In this document: piece after piece, positions 1 to 5,136 of the stretch
Numbering within the stretch: position 1 is the first letter of the stretch
How the letters are laid out: each line of letters begins with the position of its first letter
Source: Rhodospirillales bacterium
GTDB taxonomy: Bacteria > Pseudomonadota > Gammaproteobacteria > Steroidobacterales > Rariloculaceae
DNA: 6,418 bases
Direction of reading: 5' to 3'
Assembly: GCA_024640665.1 (NCBI GenBank)
Contig: JAHEEO010000178.1
Span: forward strand, 1 to 6,418
Notes under the pieces: generated by a model
The model's input: only the letters and a program-made list of their open reading frames with translations
Told to the model about the DNA's origin: nothing
The model's database searches: none
Made by a program: the position numbers and the translations under genes

Positions 1-1
1 G

Positions 2-292
2 TTCTGGGTGCCAGCCATTAGTCCTTCAAGCATCATGTTCTACACAGGCGAGCAGTTTCCCGACTGGAAAAACAGTCTCTTTGTTACTGCGCTTAGCGGG
101 CAGCAAGTGCAACGTGTCGCTTTTGGCCTTGCGGGTCAGGCAGAGCGGCGGACGCCGATGATGGCGGAGCTCGGTGTGCGCTTTAGAGACGTGGTACAAG
201 ACGGGGAGGGGTATTTGTATTTTGCAACAGAGATGCGCTACGGCAGCGCCAGCCCTGACGGCGCAATCCTGCGCGTGGCGCCGACCAATTAG
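2..292 (+). CDS. PQQ-dependent sugar dehydrogenase (glucose/sorbosone dehydrogenase family), C-terminal part
   Basis: The left window edge cuts this gene; 96 residues and the TAG stop are visible, and the frame is open from base 2. The visible part has the signature of the last blades of the soluble six-bladed beta-propeller aldose/sorbosone dehydrogenases (YliI/Asd-like): FWVPAISPSSIMFYTG, then an FPDWKNSLFV strand, a GQQVQRV strand, an ELGVRFRDV segment and a closing GAILRVAP strand. Members are normally exported and oxidise aldose sugars or related alcohols in the periplasm using PQQ and calcium. The PQQ-contacting and catalytic histidine/arginine residues would mostly lie upstream, so cofactor use cannot be checked here. 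The stop lies 21 bp before the next gene, suggesting co-transcription. Family assignment is fairly secure from the spacing of the motifs; the actual substrate is unknown and some members of the family are not sugar oxidases. Confidence 0.85.
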   Translation, partial: FWVPAISPSSIMFYTGEQFPDWKNSLFVTALSGQQVQRVAFGLAGQAERRTPMMAELGVRFRDVVQDGEGYLYFATEMRYGSASPDGAILRVAPTN

Positions 293-313
293 CGAGTATC
301 CATTGGGGTTACA

Positions 314-1369
314 ATGGTGACAATGAAAGGACGGGTGTTGGGCATGCGCTTTGTACTAGCTGTGTTGAGTCTGCTGACATGCACTGGCATATATGCGCAT
401 CATTCGCGTTCCAATTTCGACTTGGATGCCGTGGCCGAAGTCGAAGGCGTCGTAACTGAGTTCTCGTGGAGAAACCCCCACGCGTTCGCCGTAGTAACGG
501 CCACGGACGCCGAAGGCAACGAAACCGACTGGACGTTCGAACTCAATTCCACGCCAGTCCTGGGCCGCTTTGGATGGACCCGCGAAACACTAAAGGTGGG
601 CGACCGAGTCGTCGCCAGGGGCAATCCCGATAGAGATGCAAATAAGCGTTTTTTATATGCGAGCGTGTTCATACGCGACGGTGAAGAGATTTGGGCCTGG
701 GGCGGTCCGCCGCGGGAAGCGCCGCCGCCGGTTGAACAGGGCTCAAGGGATTTCGCCGGCGTCTGGCGCATTCGTTTCGGTCCGAGATTTGATGTGCTGG
801 GCGCCGATCGACCAGACGATGTTCTAGTGAATACGTTGCCAGTCACTGCGAAGGGGCAGGCATTGGTGGATGCATTCGATCCGGATAAGAATCCTGAGTG
901 GGACTGCGAGCCGCGTACCATGCCGCAGATTCTTGGGTATCCGTACCCTTTCGAGATCGTCCGCGATTCACCCGAGCGAATCTTGATTCGCTACGAAGTC
1001 GATAATCTAGAGCGGGTGGTTCACTTGAATGCCGCGGCGCATCCGGCTACGACACCTGCAACGCCGCTGGGGCATTCCACTGGCCGCTTCGAAGACGGCG
1101 AACTGATCATCGATACCGCTCGATTTTCGCTCGTTCGTTGGGGCAATGGCGAAGGTGTCGATTCTGGTGAAGAGAAAACAACGGTCGAACGCTATAGCCT
1201 GAGCGAGGACGGCAAAGTGCTCAATTTGCTCTTTACGATGCTGGATCCGGAATTCCTTACGGATCCGGTAACTATTGAGCATACGTACGATTTGAGTGCC
1301 GGCTATCAGCTGCAGGATTACCTGTGTGACCCAGAAACGTCGAGGCGTCATCTGTCAGCTGGCGAGTGA
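314..1369 (+). CDS. Exported DUF6152 family protein with a C-terminal beta-rich domain
   Basis: This 351-residue protein begins with a Sec-type signal peptide: basic residues K5/R7/R12, a hydrophobic stretch at about 13-27, and likely cleavage after YA at 28. The mature protein starts with HHS, a hallmark of DUF6152. Residues about 29-125 carry the rest of that domain: a VEGVVTEFSWRNPHA strand pair, WTFELNST, a GW turn and VGDRVVARGNP. A proline-rich linker (131-140) leads to a second domain (about 147-345) starting FAGVWRI, with WDCEP, PYPFEIV, GHSTGRFEDGELIIDT and a final YLCDPE. This second part has the feel of a beta-barrel, and C198 and C338 might form a disulfide. The biochemical role is unknown; the family is often near periplasmic PQQ or heme dehydrogenases, as here. 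ATG 314 is chosen because a GGGG tract at 305-308 precedes it by 5 nt; ATG 323 and ATG 344 are alternatives, the latter preceded by AAGGA at 327-331. Confidence 0.85.
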   Translation: MVTMKGRVLGMRFVLAVLSLLTCTGIYAHHSRSNFDLDAVAEVEGVVTEFSWRNPHAFAVVTATDAEGNETDWTFELNSTPVLGRFGWTRETLKVGDRVVARGNPDRDANKRFLYASVFIRDGEEIWAWGGPPREAPPPVEQGSRDFAGVWRIRFGPRFDVLGADRPDDVLVNTLPVTAKGQALVDAFDPDKNPEWDCEPRTMPQILGYPYPFEIVRDSPERILIRYEVDNLERVVHLNAAAHPATTPATPLGHSTGRFEDGELIIDTARFSLVRWGNGEGVDSGEEKTTVERYSLSEDGKVLNLLFTMLDPEFLTDPVTIEHTYDLSAGYQLQDYLCDPETSRRHLSAGE

Positions 1370-1375
1370 CTATAC

Positions 1376-1391
1376 TGAGCGTTATTGCTCA
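1376..1391 (+). other. Small inverted repeat between two operon genes
   Basis: TGAGC at 1376-1380 and GCTCA at 1387-1391 are exact reverse complements around a 6-nt loop. The repeat sits between the DUF6152 stop (1369) and the ribosome binding site of the next gene (1396-1402). No T-run follows, so it does not look like an intrinsic terminator. It could be a weak mRNA processing or stabilising hairpin, or chance. Confidence 0.25.
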
Positions 1392-1408
1392 TCTTAGGGG
1401 GATTACCG

Positions 1409-2194
1409 ATGACCATGCAGAGGCGACGTTTCTTGGAGTTGTTGGGTATGGCCGCACCGGCGGCCATCAGTTCGGGCGCACTCGCTCAGCATGTACCAAC
1501 CGCGGGATTGATCTTTCCGCCGCTGGATTATCCCATTCCACCTGATGCAAAGGAGCTGTTTCCTAACGGCATAAGGTTTATTAGTAACGGGGTCGGATTG
1601 CCGGGCGGCATGACGATCGAAGGCTACGAAGAGGCTATCCCTCGAGTGCTGCCCCGCGCTGCAGATTTGGCAGCCGAAGGCGCAGATCTTATTTCTGTAT
1701 TTGGATCATCCATCACATTTTTTCGCGGCGCCGACTTCAACAAGCGCCTAACGGATCAAGTGACGGCAACCACAGGCTTGCCGTCGACAACCCAAAGCAA
1801 TGGGCTCATTGATGGATTGAAGCACGTCAACGCCAAGCGGGTTGCAGTGGCAGCGGCTTATACCGATACGGTCACGCAGCGACTGAAGATATTTCTTGAA
1901 GAACACGGCTTTTCGGTCGTATCGGCTAAAGGCCTGGGCTACACGAAGATTCCGGAAGGCGCCGCCACACACGAAATACTCCACAGCTTGGGTACCGCGG
2001 CTTACAGTGGTTCAAATGCGGATGCGCTGGTGATGTCGTGCGGTGCATTGCGAACTCTGGACTTGATTGTTCCATTGGAAGCATCGATTGGCGTGCCTGT
2101 CGTAACTTCGACGCCACATGGCTTGTGGCATTGCGCTAGGATGCTGGGTTTGGAAGCTCGCGTCCGCGGCTTTGGTATGGTGATGGAATCGTAG
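1409..2194 (+). CDS. Tat-exported arylmalonate decarboxylase-like enzyme (Asp/Glu racemase superfamily)
   Basis: Start ATG 1409 follows AGGGGGA (1396-1402) at 6-nt spacing; a TTG 24 bp upstream is in frame but much less likely. The protein is 261 residues. Residues 1-26 are a twin-arginine signal: QRRRFLE at 4-10, hydrophobic core 11-21, ALA before probable cleavage at 26/27. The mature part aligns, from memory, with Bordetella bronchiseptica arylmalonate decarboxylase (about 240 aa): GLIFPP (33-38), FISNGVGL (57-64), EGYEEAI (71-77), FGSSITFFRGADFN (98-111), AAAYTDTVTQRL (148-159), MSCGALRTLD (209-218) and GVPVVTSTPHGLW (228-240). The catalytic Cys (C188 there) is C211, the oxyanion-hole Gly-Thr-Ser is G99-S100-S101, and the conserved Tyr is Y151. 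Position 99 is Gly, not the second Cys of racemases and maleate isomerases, so one-cysteine decarboxylase-type chemistry on a malonate-like acid is inferred. Known AMDases are cytoplasmic; the Tat signal is unusual. Substrate is unknown. Spacing of 39 bp places it last in the upstream operon. Confidence 0.85.
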   Translation: MTMQRRRFLELLGMAAPAAISSGALAQHVPTAGLIFPPLDYPIPPDAKELFPNGIRFISNGVGLPGGMTIEGYEEAIPRVLPRAADLAAEGADLISVFGSSITFFRGADFNKRLTDQVTATTGLPSTTQSNGLIDGLKHVNAKRVAVAAAYTDTVTQRLKIFLEEHGFSVVSAKGLGYTKIPEGAATHEILHSLGTAAYSGSNADALVMSCGALRTLDLIVPLEASIGVPVVTSTPHGLWHCARMLGLEARVRGFGMVMES

Positions 2195-2309
2195 CTGCCG
2201 CTGCGCGGTCTGTCCGAACAGTACTTTTTGGCGGGCGCGTGCGTCCTTAGATGGAGCCAACGAACCTGCCAGAAGCTTAATTACCCGGGTGCGCCATATC
2301 GGTAGCTAT

Positions 2310-2336
2310 GTGACACTACAGTTATTAAGTTATGAT
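2310..2336 (+). promoter_or_regulatory. Possible sigma-70 promoter, distal, upstream of the XRE regulator
   Basis: GTGACA at 2310-2315 matches the -35 consensus at 5 of 6 bases and TATGAT at 2331-2336 matches the -10 consensus at 5 of 6. The spacer is 15 nt, shorter than the usual 17, which lowers confidence. Transcription would start near 2343 and run through the hairpin at 2358-2377 before the regulator. Confidence 0.3.
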
Positions 2337-2357
2337 AGCGTTTGCAAAGGAACGAGC

Positions 2358-2377
2358 GCAACACGCTGACGTGTTGC
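2358..2377 (+). other. Perfect 8-bp hairpin in the regulator leader
   Basis: GCAACACG (2358-2365) and CGTGTTGC (2370-2377) are exact reverse complements around the tetraloop CTGA. CGAG at 2353-2356 can also pair with CTCG at 2383-2386 across an internal loop. Only TTTGT follows, so it is a poor intrinsic terminator for the upstream operon. It may instead be a dyad operator for the downstream regulator or a leader RNA structure. Confidence 0.4.
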
Positions 2378-2419
2378 TTTGTCTCGGGATGCGTTGACGC
2401 GGGTCCCCATCGAGAAGTC

Positions 2420-2428
2420 TGCTATATT
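2420..2428 (+). promoter_or_regulatory. Possible extended -10 promoter of the XRE regulator
   Basis: TGCTATATT at 2420-2428 fits the extended -10 form TGnTATAAT with one mismatch. A TTGACG at 2394-2399 resembles a -35 but is 23 nt away, too far to pair with it, which is why an extended -10 reading is preferred. A start near 2434-2436 would give a leader of about 40 nt to ATG 2476. Confidence 0.35.
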
Positions 2429-2475
2429 TTTGAGGGCAGTCACCGAACAGGGGAATGAATAAAGTTGGGAGGATT

Positions 2476-3336
2476 ATGACTCGGCTAACAGCGTCGAAAG
2501 CAAATAAGGCCGATGCGCATCGTAGCCAGCTCAGCGAATTTCTAAAAAACTGTCGTAGCCGAGTTAAGCCCGACGACCTGGGTTTGCCGAGCACGAAGCG
2601 CAGGCGCACGCCTGGCTTGCGTAGGGAAGACGTTGCGGCGTTGGCGGGTGTCAGCGTGACCTGGTACACCTGGCTTGAGCAAGGGCGCGATATCCAGGTG
2701 TCGACGAAGGTGCTCGATCAAATAGCCGAGACCTTGCAGATGTCGGCAGATGAGCGTGATTACCTCTATGCGCTAGCTCAGCGGCGCCCGGCGCCCCCGA
2801 TTCCTGCCAATGGCGTAAAGGCCAGCGACACACTGCAGCGAATGGTCAACGCGCTGGGTTGTCCGGCGCTCGTCATGACTGAACGCTGGCATGTCATTGC
2901 CTGGAACGAGATCAACTCACGGGTTTTCTTCGATTTTACGAAGCTGCCACCGGAAAAACGCAATCTGTTTCGAATCCTGATGCTCAACGAGGACTACCCG
3001 CAGGACTCCAAAGCATATGATTTCACGGTGAAGAACATCGTGCCGAAATTCCGTGTTGATTTCAGCCAGACGGCTGATGTTGAGGGCTTCCAGGAATTGA
3101 TCGACGAATTAAGTCAGACGTGCGAAGCATTTCGGGAGCACTGGAATTCGCCTGAGCTCGCTTTCAAATCTGAGGGCATTAACGAGGAGATGCATCCTGA
3201 GCTTGGCAGCATAAAGTATGAGTTTTCGTCATATATCCCGGAGGGCCAGCCTACTCTGCGGGTGCTGATCCACGTACCGTACGATCCGGAAACAGCAGAG
3301 AAATTTGGAGCGCTGCAGCAGAGCATTGCTTCATAG
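2476..3336 (+). CDS. XRE-type helix-turn-helix regulator with MmyB-like ligand-binding domain
   Basis: This predicted cytoplasmic transcription factor has 286 residues from ATG 2476. Residues about 16-100 form the helix-turn-helix domain with the family's very typical wording: SEFLKNCR, then RRRTPGLRREDVAALAGVS (42-60), TWYTWLEQGRDIQVS (62-76) and a DERDYLYALA helix (92-101). Residues about 115-272 match the MmyB-like ligand-binding fold (PF17765): MTERWHVIAWNEINS (134-148), FREHWNSPEL (219-228), HPELGSIKYEFSSY (240-253) and LIHVPYDPET (264-273). Homologues of this domain have been linked to fatty-acid-like hydrophobic ligands, and many autoregulate or control adjacent oxidoreductase genes; the ligand here is unknown. 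ATG 2476 has GGGAGG at 2467-2472 just upstream (3-nt gap); ATG 2455 is in frame but its AGGGGA abuts the codon. It stands alone, 260 bp past the previous gene, and the next gene lies 120 bp downstream on the same strand. Confidence 0.9.
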   Translation: MTRLTASKANKADAHRSQLSEFLKNCRSRVKPDDLGLPSTKRRRTPGLRREDVAALAGVSVTWYTWLEQGRDIQVSTKVLDQIAETLQMSADERDYLYALAQRRPAPPIPANGVKASDTLQRMVNALGCPALVMTERWHVIAWNEINSRVFFDFTKLPPEKRNLFRILMLNEDYPQDSKAYDFTVKNIVPKFRVDFSQTADVEGFQELIDELSQTCEAFREHWNSPELAFKSEGINEEMHPELGSIKYEFSSYIPEGQPTLRVLIHVPYDPETAEKFGALQQSIAS

Positions 3337-3388
3337 GCGCGTCTGCCGGGCGAAACGCAGTGCGACGTTACAGCATACGCGAAGTTCC

Positions 3389-3456
3389 GGTGAGAAATTA
3401 AGTAAGAAATTACCTGATGAAAGATATATAAGAACATAATTAATAGGGAATTATTA
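3389..3456 (+). promoter_or_regulatory. AT-rich leader with repeated motifs upstream of the GlcG/HbpS-like gene
   Basis: This spacer is markedly richer in A/T than its neighbours. AGAAATTA occurs twice, at 3393-3400 and 3405-3412, 12 bp apart, within an imperfect dyad GGTGA-N16-TTACC (3389-3393 and 3410-3414). TATATA at 3425-3430 and CATAAT at 3435-3440 are -10-like, but no convincing -35 is found for either. ATAATT (3436-3441) and AATTAT (3449-3454) form an inverted repeat enclosing part of the ribosome binding site AGGGAA (3445-3450), six bases before ATG 3457. It probably holds the promoter and an operator for the downstream gene; the exact elements are uncertain. Confidence 0.45.
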
Positions 3457-3903
3457 ATGTCACAATTGACACTGGAAAAGGCTAATACAATTGCCGAAAA
3501 AGCCATTGAGCAGGCCCGCTCAGCCGGCGTGTTGCCGCTCACTGTGGTGGTGCTCGATGCCGCTGGGCATATAAAGGTCGTGCACCGCGACGATGGCGCC
3601 AGTATGTTTCGTTTCGATGTCGCGCTCGGTAAGGCTTGGGGGGCGGTTAGTATGGGGGCGCCCAGTCGCGTGCTGGCAGAACGGGCGCAGGATAACCCCA
3701 ATTTTTTCGTTACGTTGGCTGCGACGGCGCAGGGGAAATTTTTGCCGCAACCTGGCGCGGTGTTGATAAAGAACGCGAACGGCGAAGTGATCGGCGCTGC
3801 CGGAGCCAGCGGCGGTACCGGCGACGAAGACGAAGCTGCTTGTGCAGCCGGTGTCGCAGCAGCAGGGTTTGTCAGCGACCCGGCTCCTGACAGCAAGACT
3901 TGA
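3457..3903 (+). CDS. GlcG/HbpS family (heme-binding-like) protein
   Basis: This small protein of 148 residues spans the whole GlcG/HbpS/PduO-C domain (PF03928). The visible signature is an N-terminal helix (LTLEKANTIAEKAIEQA), the strand pair LTVVVLDAAGHIKVVHRDDGAS (28-49), a helix with KAWGAVSMGAPSR (59-71), and the glycine-rich end PGAVLIKNANGEVIGAAGASG (99-119) followed by TGDEDEAACAAGVAAAG. There is no signal peptide, so it is likely cytoplasmic. Relatives include Streptomyces HbpS (heme/oxidative-stress sensing), GlcG of glycolate operons and the PduO C-terminal domain, but most members have no proven function and heme binding should not be assumed. ATG 3457 is preceded by AGGGAA at 3445-3450. 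It follows an MmyB-type regulator, so regulation by that protein is a reasonable guess. The TGA stop is at 3901-3903. Confidence 0.9.
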   Translation: MSQLTLEKANTIAEKAIEQARSAGVLPLTVVVLDAAGHIKVVHRDDGASMFRFDVALGKAWGAVSMGAPSRVLAERAQDNPNFFVTLAATAQGKFLPQPGAVLIKNANGEVIGAAGASGGTGDEDEAACAAGVAAAGFVSDPAPDSKT

Positions 3904-3989
3904 GAGCCGCAACCATCGAGGATCGCGGGCTGCGTGGCATGGAGAATGCGGTGGCCGACGCTGACGTAGTTGCCCGTCTGGCGGCCTGA
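3891..3989 (+). other. Short open tail of unknown origin downstream of the GlcG/HbpS-like gene
   Basis: A frame different from the preceding gene stays open from just after a TGA at 3888-3890 to TGA 3987-3989. It encodes about 32 residues ending RGLRGMENAVADADVVARLAA. The alanine/aspartate/valine composition and GC-rich third positions look protein-like. An ATG at 3939 would give only 16 residues and has no good ribosome binding site. It could be the last remnant of a decayed gene or simply a chance open frame; I recognise no family. Confidence 0.2.
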
Positions 3990-4007
3990 GTCAACCGCAA
4001 GGTTAAC
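3990..4007 (+). promoter_or_regulatory. GCAA-tetraloop hairpin adjoining the TPR gene ribosome binding site
   Basis: GTCAACC (3990-3996) and GGTTAAC (4001-4007) pair over seven positions with one C-A mismatch, closed by GCAA (3997-4000), a stable GNRA-type tetraloop. The hairpin ends exactly where the Shine-Dalgarno-like GGGAG (4008-4012) of the following gene begins, five bases before ATG 4018. It could modulate translation or stabilise the 5' end of the transcript. No T-run follows, so a terminator role is unlikely. Confidence 0.35.
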
Positions 4008-4017
4008 GGGAGTTAAT

Positions 4018-5112
4018 ATGAAGGTTCTATTCCGCTGGCTGGCCAACGCCGGAAACCCCGGCCATTGCCAAGTGCTGCTTCGTCGCCCGACGGCGCGCGG
4101 CTTGGCGCTTGCTGAATCGAATGCAAGAAGGCGCGTCGCTGCGCGTCCTGCGGTTGTGTCGCGCATTGTCATGCTCGCAGTTTTCACGATGCCGTTAGTT
4201 ACGACGGCACAGCTCGTTCCCCCAGAGAGCCCGGTGGCGCTGGCCGTGCAGGCGCAAGAACACGCTGCGGCGGCGACTCGTGCTGCCAGCACCGAGCCGG
4301 ATTCCCGCATCGCCGCCGACTTGGCGGCACAGGCCATCGGCACTGCCCGCCATGCGCTGGAGCTGAATAACTCAATCGGCATCGCGTATCTGGCGCTGGG
4401 CCTGGCTTATCGCCAGACCTGGCAGTGGGAAGAAGCGCTGGCGGCTTTTGAGCAGGCGTATCAGCTGAATCCAAGTGACCCGAATACCGCATTCAATGTC
4501 AGTTGGCTGCAGGCGTTCAGCGGTAACTATGACCGCGCGCTCGAGGTCGCAGAGCAAGCCGTGGCCTACAATCCAGTATCGGCCAATGCGCATCGGGATC
4601 TGGGTATTGTCAACGCTTATGCGGGTCAACTTGAGCCTGCCTTGGCTGCACTGCAGCGCTGTACCGAACTGGAGCCGAGTATCGGCGTCTGCCACATTTA
4701 CCAAGGTTTCATGCTGTTTCGATTGGGCGACAATGCCAATGCAGAACGCGCATTGCGGGAGGCCGAGCGGCTCTTCGGCGAATCAATGAGTCCTGCAGCG
4801 GCTTCGAGTCTCGCGCATGCATATTCGCGAATTGGCCAGGGCGGGGACGCTCGACGGCTGTTCGAACGCTTGACTGCGATGGGCGAAGAGCGCGTTGTCG
4901 GCGCCGGCACATGGCCGCTTGCATACCTGGCGATCGGCGAAACGTTACAAGCTGCTGATTGGCTGGAGCGAGCCGTTGAGAAGGCTGAGGCACACCTGCC
5001 GGACGAAGGTTTCTTCAATATGATGATTATCAAGGCCAATGTTCAAGGTAGTTCAGTCTTGGAGCAACCCAGATTCGTCGAATTGCGTAACCGCTTGGGC
5101 GCAACAAATTAA
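4018..5112 (+). CDS. TPR-repeat protein with an N-terminal membrane anchor or signal
   Basis: The protein has 364 residues from ATG 4018, which follows GGGAG (4008-4012) at 5-nt spacing; an in-frame upstream GTT/TTG region has no such site. Residues 1-46 are basic and arginine-rich with no recognised domain. Residues about 47-64 are hydrophobic and end in TTAQ, reading as a signal peptide or single membrane span. From about 121 to 325 come six helical hairpins of tetratricopeptide type, the clearest at 121-152 (AYLALGLAYRQTWQWEEA, then ending QLNP), 155-186, 189-220 and 223-254, with weaker ones at 261-290 and 298-325. The C-terminus LEQPRFVELRNRLG is like that of TPR modules in CadC-like and adenylate-cyclase-like sensor proteins, but the DNA-binding or cyclase domain is absent. 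Such TPR scaffolds mediate protein contacts, here probably in the periplasm. If translation began at GTG 4156, the product would be a plain secreted TPR protein, but no ribosome binding site supports that. Confidence 0.8.
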   Translation: MKVLFRWLANAGNPGHCQVLLRRPTARGLALAESNARRRVAARPAVVSRIVMLAVFTMPLVTTAQLVPPESPVALAVQAQEHAAAATRAASTEPDSRIAADLAAQAIGTARHALELNNSIGIAYLALGLAYRQTWQWEEALAAFEQAYQLNPSDPNTAFNVSWLQAFSGNYDRALEVAEQAVAYNPVSANAHRDLGIVNAYAGQLEPALAALQRCTELEPSIGVCHIYQGFMLFRLGDNANAERALREAERLFGESMSPAAASSLAHAYSRIGQGGDARRLFERLTAMGEERVVGAGTWPLAYLAIGETLQAADWLERAVEKAEAHLPDEGFFNMMIIKANVQGSSVLEQPRFVELRNRLGATN

Positions 5113-5136
5113 GCGGTGGGCCATGGAGCCCCGGCG

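Noticed and set aside
400..921. 173-codon open frame on the - strand inside the DUF6152 gene
   Set aside because: It is antisense to a gene with a signal peptide and family motifs, is rich in Ser/Arg/Pro typical of shadow frames, and has no recognisable domain.
2210..2229. CTGT-CCGA-ACAG stem followed by five T shortly after the AMDase-like gene, as an intrinsic terminator
   Set aside because: The stem is only four base pairs with mismatches beyond it and three bases separate it from the T-run; too weak to list as a terminator.
2394..2428. TTGACG and TATATT as a classical -35/-10 pair
   Set aside because: The spacer is 23 nt, outside the range for sigma-70 promoters; the -10 was kept only as an extended -10 candidate.
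3337..3385. CTGC...GCAG inverted repeat just after the regulator gene as a terminator
   Set aside because: Four base pairs with a ten-base loop and no T-run; likely chance.
3114..4382. 422-codon open frame on the - strand spanning the GlcG-like gene and its neighbours
   Set aside because: It crosses three recognisable + strand genes and two spacers, has shadow-type composition, and matches no family; the + strand genes explain the region.
5118..5131. GGGC-N6-GCCC as a bidirectional terminator between convergent genes
   Set aside because: The stem has only four pairs and lacks T-runs on both sides.
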